From: Actinostola sp. cb2023
Lineage: Eukaryota > Cnidaria > Anthozoa > Actiniaria > Actinostolidae
Length of the DNA stretch: 64,000 nucleotides
NCBI GenBank assembly: GCA_033675265.1
Contig: JAUJYZ010000412.1
Coordinates: 124,001 to 188,000, forward strand
Direction of reading: 5' to 3'
Part shown: positions 48,631 through 58,494 of the stretch, piece by piece
How positions within the stretch are numbered: position 1 is the first letter of the stretch
Layout: the number at the start of each line of letters is the position of its first letter
The notes under the pieces: model-generated
What the model was told of the DNA's origin: nothing
Seen by the model: only the letters and a program-made list of their open reading frames with translations
The model's database searches: none
Position numbers and translations under genes: made by a program

Positions 48631-49151
48631 CGTCGAAGAACTCGCGTAATGACTGGCTCAAGCATAATCAGGCTATTAAAGAAAAGACAACTAAGAAGAC
48701 CACTTCAAAAGAAAAAACTCAAAGAAAATTCAAAGGAAACTTCCTAACCATTCAGCGTTTGTCACCTGATGTTTCTGGCAGGGCCCAAAAGTACGCGAGA
48801 GATGGACCACGTGAATTCGTACCAATCGACTCGAGTCAAGATGTCACCTTGGAAAACATAAAACGCGCCTGTGAAGACTACTTCGAACCCAGAATTGGAC
48901 CAAACCTTACATGTGATGTGTTAGCAGGAGAACGTGGGCCATCATGCAAGGCAGTTGATCAGATTCCAGACTTAAAGATTATCCACATAAGGTTTGTCGG
49001 CAAAGCAACTTATGAAAGCATCGTTGACAGTGATGCGGCCTCGCCTAGTGGTAGTCAACATTCATCAGCAGCGGCCTCTGCTAGTGCTGAAGGGGAAAAC
49101 CGAGCAAGATTCCCCGCCCCGATACTGATAGCCCAACCAAATTTCCTTTAA
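48627..49151 (+). CDS. Transposon gene 1, unknown partner protein
   Basis: ATG at 48627 lies at the inner edge of the left TIR. The protein starts MASKNSRNDWLKHNQAIKEK, a Lys/Thr-rich basic segment (nuclear-localisation-like), then a compact region FKGNFLTIQRLSPDV, FVPIDSSQDVTLENIKRACE, DYFEPRIGPNLTCDVLAGER, IIHIRFV, and a Ser/Ala-rich tail. In the last ~15 codons another frame reads FPLSLSVTEMIKLGKL, and further downstream (49209-49400) TFDLSSRSWSRVPKKAL and KNFVEDHKCNKYCQLVGL are readable with one base shift. The gene may thus run to about 49401 with frameshifts or a small intron. Function unknown; by analogy it could be an accessory transposition factor. Confidence 0.6.
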   Translation: MASKNSRNDWLKHNQAIKEKTTKKTTSKEKTQRKFKGNFLTIQRLSPDVSGRAQKYARDGPREFVPIDSSQDVTLENIKRACEDYFEPRIGPNLTCDVLAGERGPSCKAVDQIPDLKIIHIRFVGKATYESIVDSDAASPSGSQHSSAAASASAEGENRARFPAPILIAQPNFL

Positions 49152-49401
49152 GCTTGTCTGTAACAGAGATGATCAAATTGGGTAAATTGTGAAGCCCAAA
49201 CCACTACAGTTGTCAACATTTATACGTTTGATCTGAGCTCGAGGTCATGGTCACGAGTACCAAAGAAAGCTCTTTGATGATAACCAGGCTATTTTATATT
49301 GTATTGGTAACCTCTCCAAGATTGCAATTAAAAACTTTGTAGAGGATCACAAGTGCAACAAGTATTGTCAATTGGTTGGACTAAGACCTCTTACTGAGTA
49401 G

Positions 49402-49794
49402 GTAAAAACTAGCTATATGAAAACTAGACATTAAGATCATGCTGATCTTCTTTGATTTGTCAATAATATTGATACAAAGACTTGATCTTTGTTAATGTTA
49501 CTGTTAACTTGCTATTGTTAATGCCAATACTTCCTCTTGAACATTGCACGATCGCGACATCACAAACAAATATTTGTATGTTTATATGTGTCTGAAAACA
49601 GTTTAAACTCTAAGAAAATATTATTATAAGTTACTTTCAAGACAGTGATTTAATGCACTGTTCAAAACATATTTTCCTCAGTTTTGATGAGGTATGACAA
49701 ATGCTTTTAAAAAGCTAATTTGCATGTTTTATTATGGTTTAAACTTTTTTCAGACATATAACAAAAAAAAAAGTTATAATAACTTTTTTTTTTG
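49402..49794. other. No gene; space between convergent transposon genes
   Basis: AT-rich, with an A8-11/T10 pair near 49759-49793 capable of a hairpin (AAAAAAAAAAGTTATTATAAC type) between the 3' ends of the two genes. It could serve as a bidirectional termination/polyadenylation region. Confidence 0.4.
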
Positions 49795-51402
49795 TCATTG
49801 CAAGGGGTCTACATGTTTGTGTTCCAAGAAGATACTTGATTTTTGACATCTGATGCGGTGAGTAGTATTCCAGATAGTGTCTTTAAAGACATCAAGCTCT
49901 TTTTGCAACAGTGGAATCATAAGATAAGCTCACAACATTCTAAAATAGAAATGGGGTATCAATCAATCAACATTATTTGCAATTTGATTTTTAAAAGTAT
50001 AAGACAGTACAGTACTCCATTGACCTGCAAATAGCTGTAACTAATATTGCATTATACAGTCAAACCTCTACTAATGGCCACCCCCCCCCCCCCCTCCCCC
50101 AACCAGGGCATAATATACAAGGCATCCCTAGCTTCACTGAATATCCACTTGGTTTCAAAGGATACATGTATATATTTGGGGACATTTTTATGTCCAAGAT
50201 CTACTTTGCTCTCCACTTCTTTATTGTCAGAAAATAATACCTACCTATCCAATTCATCATGAGGTTTATAGTGGCACTGATCAACAAGACGCCGAAGATG
50301 CTCTTTGTAGTACTTTTCCATGCGCTCGTGGAGTTCTTTCCACCATCTTTCAATCTATATTAAGATATGAAAGCATCGACTTTATTACAATATTATAAAT
50401 TTATAATGGAGAAGAATGAGACCAGAAGTGACATTATAACACATTCCCTTTCCTTTAGCAAAATGTACGATTTAATTATTAGGATTTCAATATACCAATG
50501 ATTCGATCTCTCATAATCTAGATACTTCAGACATTCCATTGTACTGATTTGTCACTCATTCTCATGATGATCTTGTGGAATGAGTTAATGTAAATTATGT
50601 TGACTATGTTGACTATGTTGACTATATAATTATTCACAACAAAATTAATTACCTGATTGGATGTGGAGACACCAAAGATAACTGTATCCTCAGGTTCTAT
50701 TCCATCATCGTGATTTCTTCTCAAGAAAGCATGCATCGTGGCCATTGTACCCGTTTCAGTACCTTTGTCAATTCGTATCATGCTCGCTCTGGTCTTGACT
50801 TCAACCAGGTAATCCAAATAAAATCGCGCAATTATTCTCGGATCTGAATTAGTTACCCAAATACGAAGCCAAAGTATCTTTCGACTCGCAGTGTCAATAC
50901 ATCCATAGATAGCAAGCGGAAAAGTACTGTTTTGGTATCCCATAAGCTTGTCATGTCCGTCGAGATAATGTACCCAATTCGGACCCTTGGAAGTAAAGCT
51001 TCCTTTCTTTTTACCCTTTTTTGCTCCATCGCCACCACGAGCCTTCAAGCCACTTGGATCAAGATCAGTCATTACATTGTAAACAGCATCTCGCGATACC
51101 AATATATTATGTTTTTGCCTGATCTTTTTGTGCATTGCTCTATAACCGAGCAGCTTTCCAGGGCCGGCCAGCTCCTTCTTCACAGCTTCTTTTACCTCTT
51201 CCACACTTGTCTGGCGATCATTGTAGAATATGCTGAAGTGACGCAAACGCCGATCCAGCGAACGAATGCTCCACTTATAATGGGGATAGTCCCGTTTTAG
51301 GAAATCAACGATTTCTTTTCGCATCATTCCCTGCTTTACCCAGTTTTGCATATCTTGTTTCAATTGTAAATCGTCCTTCAATGCATCCGTGGCGTCCGCC
51401 AT
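49795..51402 (-). pseudogene. Transposon gene 2: integrase-like DDE transposase, three exons, one stop
   Basis: ATG at 51402-51400 inside the right TIR. Exon 1 51402-50653 (250 codons): helix-turn-helix-type N-terminus (KEIVDFLKRDYPHYKWSIRS), LLGYRAMHKKIRQKHNI, ILVSRDAVYNVMTDLDPSGL, then the rve-type catalytic core HYLDGHDKLMGYQNS (first Asp), AIYGCIDTASRKILWLRIWV, RIDKGTETGTMA (second Asp), FGVSTSNQ; donor CAG/GTAATT. Exon 2 50354-50245: IERWWKELHERMEKYY (catalytic Glu), ending DELD. Exon 3 49939-49795: an in-frame TGA at 49932-49930, then AYLMIPLLQKELDVFKDTIW, NTTHRIRC and a stop at 49795. Splice phases agree. The order and motifs match the integrase-core proteins (rva_4-like) found in many fish and invertebrates. 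The stop in exon 3 fits a CGA-to-TGA change, so the copy is probably inactive. Confidence 0.82.
50080..50094. repeat. Poly-C tract
   Basis: 15 C residues with a following CTCCCCC, in the intergenic part of the transposon between exon 3 and exon 2 of gene 2. Confidence 0.9.
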
Positions 51403-51735
51403 TTTGAACACACAGACTATAATCCAGGACCGCTCGACACTGGCAGCTTTCGGCCGATGGCAGTCTTCGGCCACGTACGAGACTTTTTTCAAAGAAAAAC
51501 AAAACAAACGAAACGAAATAAAACAGAAACAAAATAAAATGAAAGAAGCAGGGAAAAAAAGAAAACAATTTCCTTTTTATTGCAATTAGAATTGAAAAAT
51601 AAAATAAAAACAAATAAAAATAAATAATTAAAATTTGAAATGAAATGAATATATGAAAAAATAAAAAAATAAAAAAATAAATAAAATCCGAGCAATATTT
51701 TTCTCTTTTTTATGATGGCAGTTCTCGGCCACCAT
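51400..51735 (-). repeat. Right TIR of the two-gene transposon, with promoter region
   Basis: Reverse complement of 48272-48630, slightly shorter through indels in A/T runs. It includes the transposase start codon at its inner end. Confidence 0.88.
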
Positions 51736-51910
51736 ACATGTGTATAATTATTTCTTATTATCTACTCTACTCTACTCTAGTTATCAGTTATGGTTAAAAT
51801 TAATGTTGGAACTAGATAGTGAAAATAAGATGTTACTACTTATTAGGTATTCTTACTTTGAAACATTAGTCATTAATTGGTTTTTAATATCATTGTTATT
51901 TTTGTTGTAG

Positions 51911-52138
51911 ACCGCTTGAAAATGTGTGTGGTTTCTCAAGAGAAACAGTGATAGAGATAACTACAAATATCGAAAGCCAAGAGGGAAGAAGAAGGCTTAA
52001 TGGTATAATTGGTTACTCAATGCATCCTCGTGCACCAACAACAGATGATTTGGAAACTTTGTTTTGCCAAGTTCATCGTTACCTTGGAAATGTGTTTCTT
52101 CTGAGAGATTTCAAGCAAATATGGCAAAGACTTGTTAG
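51911..52138 (+). CDS. Exon of unnamed gene family (HPRAPTTDDLETLF segment)
   Basis: Acceptor TTTGTTGTAG, donor TTAG/GTATAA. ENVCGFSRETVIEITTNIES, EGRRRLNGIIGYSMHPRAPT, TDDLETLFCQVHRYLGNVFL, RDFKQIWQRLVR. The block with R-x-T-T-D-D-x-E is conserved across the family and might be catalytic, but this is speculation. Confidence 0.62.
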
Positions 52139-52295
52139 GTATAATATTTTCCAAGTAACATTTATGCCCAATCAATCACGTACACCAAACCGTATTTAGT
52201 TAAGCTTGTTTTATCCCGCATCTCTAATAATCAAGGTGTTCTAATTTCACAATAATCAAACTTATTTTTCTATTTTTCTATTTCATATGTTTCAG

Positions 52296-52533
52296 GGAAT
52301 TCAAGAACCACATGGATGGTAACCTTCCATTTTACTACTGGATGCATAATGAAAGGTTTGGTGATGAATTGCCTTCGTTTAACGAATGCCCTGAGTTTGA
52401 TGAATATGATGTTGATGAAACATCCCATCCATTGAGACTCCATCGACTGTGCCTAAACCAAATGGAAGATAGCTCAATAATTGTAGCTGGAAGAGCATTC
52501 CTTCCACTAAGAAACCAAACCGCAATCTGCCAA
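52296..52533 (+). CDS. Exon of unnamed gene family (LPFYYWMHNERF segment)
   Basis: Acceptor ATGTTTCAG. EFKNHMDGNLPFYYWMHNER, LPSFNECPEFDEY, PLRLHRLCLNQMEDSSIIVA, GRAFLPLRNQTAIC. Real coding probably ends where an AAT microsatellite (52530-52551) begins. The frame runs directly on from the previous exon. Confidence 0.6.
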
Positions 52534-52540
52534 ATAATAA

Positions 52541-52940
52541 TAATAATAATAATGATGCATTGTCCAGTTTTGGGCTCAGGTCCATTACCGCCATAGCCAT
52601 AGAGGAGTGAGTCAGGAGTACTATGCTCCAGGTTGAAGGGAAAATTAGCACAATGAAATATATTTCTGAATTATTTCCCTAATCATGAAAATTCACAAAG
52701 TTTTTTATTGCCATTCAGTGTGGTATTTGTGAAAATTCCTTATTTGCAAACGTTTAAAATTAAAAAATTAAAAATTATTGTGTGACGTGCATGCCAAAGT
52801 GTGATCATGACCACCATTTTGTGACAATGATCCATTCATTGATTAATATAGAAGCACTTGAAAGGTGCATGACCACACTATTAGGCTGACCATTTGGTCA
52901 GGTGCATGGACCTTTATACCCACATACAGACCTGCCAGGT
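52541..52940. other. No gene recognised
   Basis: Non-coding AT-rich DNA with an AAT microsatellite at its left edge. Presumed intron. Confidence 0.4.
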
Positions 52941-53066
52941 TTTAGTTATAGAACTGATTAATAAAACATGAGTGTTCTATCACTTTTAGTTATAACACTG
53001 ATGCATAAACATGAGTGTTACAACTAAAAGTGATAGAACACTCATGTTTCATTAATCAGTTCTACC
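52941..53066. repeat. Hairpin (foldback) repeat
   Basis: AGAACTGATTAATAAAACAT...CTATCACTTTTAGTT pairs with AACTAAAAGTGATAG...ATGTTTCATTAATCAGTTCT around 53008. Arms of about 55 bp. Confidence 0.82.
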
Positions 53067-53630
53067 AACTGACTACCTGAAACACAGGCCTGTATGCAAA
53101 GGTCTCAGTTTTAGTATCGCATCACTGACCTTCACATAGGCAATTTTGGAATGTAATATTACTAGGTTCCTACTGACACCTACAATACCTCTTTCAAATG
53201 GGGGAGGAATTGTGGTGTTCAGTGCGCATGATCGCAGTGTCGCAGACATCTCTTGCCTACAAATTTGTGATTTTCTTTAACCTTTTCCATCGGAAATCAT
53301 TAAATATCAGTTTAAATGAATGCTGGGTTTTAGAAGTCGTTTAGAAAACTCGATGCCGTGTTGTATCGGTGGATATAGATACGAGGCGAAGCTTCTCGTT
53401 TTCTAAACTTCACATATAGAGGATAAAAACCCGAGGGGGGCGAGAGTTTTCAATGTTTAAAAAGCCCTGTCATTGTCATTGTGCCAATATGAGCATCCAT
53501 CACGAAAGATCCAGGAAACCACGGACTGGCCAATTCAAATAGGCCACACCTGGCGTTCAAACCTGGCTACACATCCCGTCCTGGGGCGAATAAAAGCGAT
53601 CAAAGTCCCCACCTTAACATTGACAGGCGC
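53067..53630. other. No gene recognised
   Basis: Mixed composition with a somewhat GC-richer stretch near 53330-53600. No ORF or repeat boundary identified. Confidence 0.35.
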
Positions 53631-53802
53631 ATAATATACATAGCCATTGATGAAATACCAGTCATTTTCTTGGGGAAAATGTTATTTATTTAACTACATG
53701 TACATATATGTGTCAAACTTTAGTGATATCTTCACATGAAGATATTATTTTTTTCAAAGAAGATATGTATTTACTGGTATTTCATCAATGGTTATATTAT
53801 AT
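53631..53802. repeat. Short inverted-repeat element (MITE-like)
   Basis: ATAATATACATAGCCATTGATGAAATACCAGT-type end (53631-53662) and its reverse complement at 53773-53802, about 30 bp with two mismatches, around a 110-bp interior with its own TCTTCA/TGAAGA hairpin. Confidence 0.78.
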
Positions 53803-54054
53803 ATTAAAGATCTTCATTGCACCTGTACCGAAAAAAAAAGAAAGATACACACAAGCTTGAAATAGTATAGTCAGACTAAATTATTACTTATACATGCATT
53901 AGGGTATGCAAATTCTGTGGGGGAAATTAGGGTGATTTTTTGCAATCTGATTGTACATATATTTATTAAATAATAATGTGTCGTAGAAGATTCTAGTTTT
54001 CAAGTATTATATAATTTCAATAACGGAATTAACATTATTCTCATTACTTGATAG

Positions 54055-54641
54055 CTACCTCTGCACCATCCTCTTCAACCAACCAGGCTACAACACCCAC
54101 TAACATACAACAAGGAACATACATGTATTCTATTGCAGGTACTAGTATGCAACCACAACCTCAACCAAGATATTCAATTTGGGATGAACGCAGGAGGCTG
54201 TTCGGATACCAGTCAGCCTCCTCTCGTGCTCCACCATCCAGGAAAAGCGCAGGACAAAAGCAAAACAAGAATGAAGTGACGAAAAAAAAGAGCCAACATG
54301 GACAATAACTTTTGTTTGTCTTGCGAGGAAGGCTCATAACAAAATGCCTACAAGCCAGGAATACATAATGCTGAAAAAGGCTCCCTTGGGCAAGAAGAAA
54401 TTAACGTTTCTTCTCAGTGGCTCTTGTCATCATGTAGATGCAATACTAAGAGAGTGTTTTCCAAAGTTGGAGTTGGCTGGAGGCCTTGGCAACTGGAAAC
54501 ATCACTCGTCAACTCCTACACCTTGACCCGCCCTACATCACCCAACGACTCAAAGAGTGAACTGGGCAGGGTAAAATCTTCATTATTTCCCTGCAAAAAG
54601 ACCTTGACATCACTACTGATGTTGTGCCAAAGGACGAATTG
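54055..54641 (+). pseudogene. Exon of unnamed gene family (WTITFVCL segment), frameshifted
   Basis: Acceptor CTTGATAG, donor AATTG/GTAAGA. A Pro/Ser/Gln-rich linker (PQPQPRYSIWDERRRLFGYQ; PPSRKSAGQKQNKNE), then a shift in an A8 run near 54283, then TWTITFVCLARKAHNKMPTS, LGKKKLTFLLSGSCHHVDAI, LRECFPKLELAGG and, after another change, KIFIISLQKDLDITTD. The same block precedes HECT-type or zinc-finger segments in related animal genes. Confidence 0.58.
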
Positions 54642-55186
54642 GTAAGAATGCAGTTTGAGTATTTTTCAGTAATTTGCACTTATATATTGGTTGGTACTTT
54701 TAATTGTATTTTAGATACCAGTAGGTAAGGTATGGTTGCACTGGCAAAATTTGGACAAATTTGTAAAAACAAAATCATGATTCAACTTCAGGTTTTTCTC
54801 GCAAATAGCAGCACACCAGGTACTCTGTATGTTCTTTTTCTCCCCTGTCTTTAGTCTAATTAATAATAATTTCAGAGGGCATATAGAAAAGGAATCAAAG
54901 ACAGTAAGCAACATCTTGAACGTGTACTTTTTGTGCACTCATTGGCTGCTTGGCTACCCATTGGCTGATTGGCTATAAAATTCCGGAAGCAGGCTATAAT
55001 CATATTTTTTTGGCCAAAATATGCCATAAAAATGCAATGTGATGAACACCTGTTGACTTGGTCAACAAAGTGTCTTGACACACTGTTGATTGACTTTGCT
55101 GGATTGATCAAATGTTAATTTTTTGACTTATTTAGCTTGCTCATCATTCCCCATGTAAATGCTAATGCTGCAGTTCTAAATTTCAG

Positions 55187-55269
55187 GTAGAAGATTTGCT
55201 TGAGATGTGCATGAGATGCAAGGATATGTTGTACTTATATGAGCTAAGTTCGCATTTGGAAACTTGCAG
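55187..55269 (+). CDS. Exon with small C2HC zinc finger
   Basis: Acceptor AATTTCAG, donor TTGCAG/GTAATC. VEDLLEMCMRCKDMLYLYEL and SSHLETCR: CxxC...HxxxC, a single small zinc finger of the UBZ/TRAF-like size. Last exon of the series that I can recognise. A HECT ligase domain, which follows such segments in some relatives, is not found in this window. Confidence 0.55.
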
Positions 55270-56189
55270 GTAATCACAAGAGCAAATGTAATGGAGATTA
55301 TGTGTTTTAAATCATTATAATTTACGAGGAAGAGACTGTGGTGGACGTGCTGCATGAACAGAGATAAATTGAAATGAATCTCCATGCAGCATTTTCCGAT
55401 GATAACCGGCTCATTGAAAGCGATCCCTATAGCGAGGATGACAGCCGAGAGGTACCCCCAAACCAAAAGTTCGCAGTTCTATTCTTATTGGCGAAGGTCA
55501 AGGCCGCGCAACTAGGGAATTTGAGATCCAATGGTAGTCTGAGCTCTACAAAAGTAACTTTGGGAAACTTTCTTTTCGATTTTTTGTTAATAAGGTTCAT
55601 TTGTGATTGCAGTCATCTTATCAACAAAAAGCATCACATGCAGCCCAAGCACTTTTCTTGGCGTGTTTTCATAAAGTGTGTAAGATTTTATATATTAGGT
55701 TATACACATATACAGGGTGTCCCATTAAATTGTTGCATTTTAAATAATAATCATAATAATAACTAGACGCTGTACTAGCGTGAACTCGGGCTTCTTAATT
55801 AAATGAACCTTGCATGTAGTCTGAAACCTAAAAAACTTTATTTATATCGTCATATATTATTATATACAGAAGTAGCTTTTTCACAGACGACAATACCAAC
55901 TCAGAATGATTGACAAGTACCAAAAACTAAAAACCTTTATATTTTAGCCAAAGAACTACATTAGCGAACTTTTTCAGAAATTAGTGCAAATATAGGCACG
56001 GCAGCGTGACTAAAACAGTGTTTCGTCACTCGTTGCATGACTCGGTAAGCCATGCATGCATAATTAGAGTGACATGGTTTAGTTTTGGCAAGATACTTTC
56101 AACTACATCAATGTAGCCTTTTAAAAGTGTCCATACATCAAATAATACTTTCCGACTTTAAAGATTATCAAACATTTAGAGAGAACAGT
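55270..56189. other. No certain gene
   Basis: A plus-strand stretch at 55374-55560 (AAFSDDNRLIESDPYSEDDS, FAVLFLLAKVKAAQL) has coding character and could be a further exon, but I cannot place it. The rest is AT-rich with no motif. Confidence 0.35.
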
Positions 56190-56660
56190 TTTATGGATGA
56201 ACCACTGTATGCAGTATACTTATAATGCTGCTCTGCTTTCGGGCGGGTCACCTTAAAAGCAGTTAGTTGGAATATTGAGATAAAGTAAATATGCAATACT
56301 TGACTTACCAGGTTATTTGTTACAGAGAGGAAAATACATCCCAAGAACAGATTTACGGGCGGGACACCTAGTAACTTCTGTTGCTCTGTTTTCGGGCGGG
56401 TCACCTTGAAAGCAGTTGGAATATCAAGTAGAATAGAGCAAGATATGACTGTTATGCTTACTTAGTAGATACAGAGAGGAAAATACATCCCAAGAACAGA
56501 TTTACGGGCAGGACACCTAGTAACTTCTGTTGCTCTGCTTTCGGGCAGGTCACCTTAAAAGCAGTTGGAATATTGAGATAAAGTAAAGAGGCAATATTTG
56601 ACTTAGCAGGTTATTTGTTACAGAGACAAAATATATTCAAAGAATAGTTTAGAGGTAATG
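56190..56660. repeat. Tandem repeat, ~165-bp unit, about 2.7 copies
   Basis: TCGGGCGGGTCACCTTAAAA..GGAATAT..GAGAGGAAAATACATCCCAA..GATTTACGGGCGGGACACCT recurs at 56236, 56391 and 56538 with substitutions. Non-coding. GC-rich words in an AT-rich setting. Confidence 0.85.
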
Positions 56661-56669
56661 ACGTATATA

Positions 56670-56704
56670 ATAATAATAATAATAATAATTATTATTATTA
56701 TTAT
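56670..56704. repeat. (AAT)n/(ATT)n microsatellite hairpin
   Basis: AATAATAATAATAATAAT immediately followed by ATTATTATTATTATT, a potential hairpin. Confidence 0.9.
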
Positions 56705-56733
56705 GTGTATAAAATATGTGTATATTGCACATG

Positions 56734-57315
56734 CTACTTATCTGCCCATTTCAAAATCTGCAGCATAATTTGGTTCCTGTGGTGACTACTTTCTGCAAAA
56801 CTCCAAGTGAAGTTGTGAATTAATAATCTTGTTTCCATGCTCCATGAGATCTTTAGCCGCCATGATAACACCAATTCCACAGCTGCCTGATCCTTGCCCA
56901 TTGTTGTATTGTCCTGCCTGATATGGCATTCCAAATATTTGCAATGTGGCTATTGGTTTCCACCATACTGAGCTGAATGCTGTACAAACTGGGTGCACAC
57001 ACTTTAGAATGTCCAACAAGTGCTTAGCAGCATCAAGTAGGTGATGGGGTACTCTAAATTTCATTCCATCATCAAAGTAAAGTTTGCGCTCTTTGAAATC
57101 AATGTAAAAAATTCCCCAGTGAGATGGCATATAAACAGGAATAACTATATGTGAGATATTGCTAAAATCTCATGTGCAGTATTCACTTTCTCTTTAAAAT
57201 ACTCTTGGTCACTGCCTTCCCATACCCACAGTGTTGTTGGAAGTACTAGTGTCAGACATCCTTGTGTGGAGTTGATATCATGCATGTACTTGAAGAGACA
57301 TATGTCAGTAACCAT
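56734..57315 (-). pseudogene. Ulp1/C48-like cysteine protease, C-terminal part
   Basis: Minus strand. Upstream half MVTDICLFKYMHDIN, TLVLPTTLWVWEGSDQEYFK, then a one-base shift near 57140 and IPVYMPSHWGIFYIDFKERK (catalytic His in HWG), LYFDDGMKF (Asp), FGMPYQAGQYNNGQGSGSCG (oxyanion Gln and catalytic Cys), IGVIMAAKDL. A second shift leads to FTWSFAESSHHRNQIMLQIL and the stop at 56734. The arrangement is that of Ulp1-family SUMO/NEDD8-type proteases; such domains are common in transposon-derived animal genes. The catalytic triad is intact; two frame errors. The gene's earlier part is across the L1 insertion at 62539-62881. Confidence 0.82.
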
Positions 57316-57393
57316 GAGACTTGGGTCGAGTAATGGCAGAGTGAGGTTCACAAAAAAACTCCCTCCGATAATTTGTTCTTATATGACGGGTAA

Positions 57394-58293
57394 ATGGCCG
57401 AATGTATAGAAAATCTTAAAGCTAGAAGAAGAAATAGATCCAATCTGTCGTCAGAAAGTTCAATAGAATCTCCTGAAGCAAAAAAACCAAGGAACTCGAG
57501 TGTTGAGAGAATTTCAGATAACGAAGGCGACGAGGTGTTAACAGCATTGAATATGGCCGGGAATCTCAACGAAAAACTTCAACAGATCTTAAAGAAACTA
57601 GAGAAATTAGACACAATCGAGAAATCGACATCCAAAATCGAGTCCAGCCTGAAGGAACTAGAGATTAGAATGGCGAAAATGGAAGAGTTTAAAATCACGG
57701 CAAGCAAGGATATCCAAGAATTAAAGGACGGTCTTTCCTATGTAGGGGATCAAGTTCAAGAAGCGAAGCTTGACGAAGTGAGTAAGAACCTAACACAGAT
57801 TGACGAATTGAAGAAAGAAAGCTCCTCAAAACTTGAAGAATTAACCACCCAGAACTTATATCTTGAAGCTTATTCAAGGAGAGAAAACATTAAATTCTTT
57901 AATATTGAGGAAACACCTCGTGAAAATGTCGAAGAGGTTCTTCGTGACTTCTTGGAGGAGGAACTTGGTCACCAAGATGCAAGAGAGATCGAAATTCAAA
58001 GGGTGCATCGGGTTGGAAAGACTAAAGGAGACAAGCCAAGACCCATTTTGGCAAGATTTCTAAGGTATAAGGACTGCGAATCTATCTTATCCATGGGATG
58101 CCGTCTTCGCGACACGGATTACCAAATGTTTACAGACCTCCCTTATGAGATAATACGAAGAAGAAGACTACAGATGGATAATTTGAGGACTGCGAAACTA
58201 AATAACATTCCAGCATACTTTAGCAAGTCGCAACCGGACAAGCTGTACATAAGAGGAAAGGTTTGGCCCGTAGGCAGAGAGTTAGAAGTGTAA
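57394..58293 (+). CDS. L1 ORF1 protein
   Basis: 299 codons, intact. N-terminal basic segment (LKARRRNRSNLSSESS), then a long coiled coil (NLNEKLQQILKKLEKLDTIE through residue ~155), LEAYSRRENIKFFNIEETPR, an RRM-like domain (EIEIQRVHRVGKTKGDKPRP, ILARFLRYKDCESILS) and a C-terminal domain (FTDLPYEIIRRRRLQMDNLR, PAYFSKSQPDKLYIRGKVWP). This is the standard trimeric RNA-binding ORF1 layout of L1-clade LINEs. It is one of the few unbroken transposon ORFs in the window. ORF2 starts 201 bp downstream. Confidence 0.88.
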   Translation: MAECIENLKARRRNRSNLSSESSIESPEAKKPRNSSVERISDNEGDEVLTALNMAGNLNEKLQQILKKLEKLDTIEKSTSKIESSLKELEIRMAKMEEFKITASKDIQELKDGLSYVGDQVQEAKLDEVSKNLTQIDELKKESSSKLEELTTQNLYLEAYSRRENIKFFNIEETPRENVEEVLRDFLEEELGHQDAREIEIQRVHRVGKTKGDKPRPILARFLRYKDCESILSMGCRLRDTDYQMFTDLPYEIIRRRRLQMDNLRTAKLNNIPAYFSKSQPDKLYIRGKVWPVGRELEV

Positions 58294-58494
58294 TCTCAGT
58301 ACGATACCCTAAAGTTTAAATATCCTAAAGAGGAGGGAAAATCATTCGTTTCAGTATTACGTCAAAATCTGGCTCTGATAAGTTACACCAGTTGTTAATG
58401 TATGTATATGTTGTGGTGTATTGTACATTATTAAGCCAGTCCTTATTTTTGTCAATAATATGTTGCTTAAAAGATTCTAAAACTTTAGATATTT

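Larger units (their letters stand above)
48272..51735. mobile_element. 3.46-kb two-gene DNA transposon with ~340-360-bp TIRs
   Basis: Termini ATGGTGGCCGAG... and ...CTCGGCCACCAT form long TIRs (48272-48630 and 51400-51735) that differ by a few indels in T/A-rich runs. Flanks ACATGTGT (48264-48271 and 51736-51743) are an 8-bp target duplication (10 bp if the TIR is taken to start one base later on each side). The TIRs run up to and include the ATG of two convergent genes, one per strand. The minus-strand gene encodes an integrase-like DDE transposase in three exons. Long TIRs with gene starts inside and an 8-10-bp duplication recall Mutator elements of plants, but the transposase is of another family. 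Superfamily not assigned. Confidence 0.88.

Noticed and set aside
48395..48661. Phe-rich ORFs across 48395-48661 and 51305-51695
   Set aside because: T-rich TIR sequence read through; only the part from the ATG at the TIR inner end belongs to genes.
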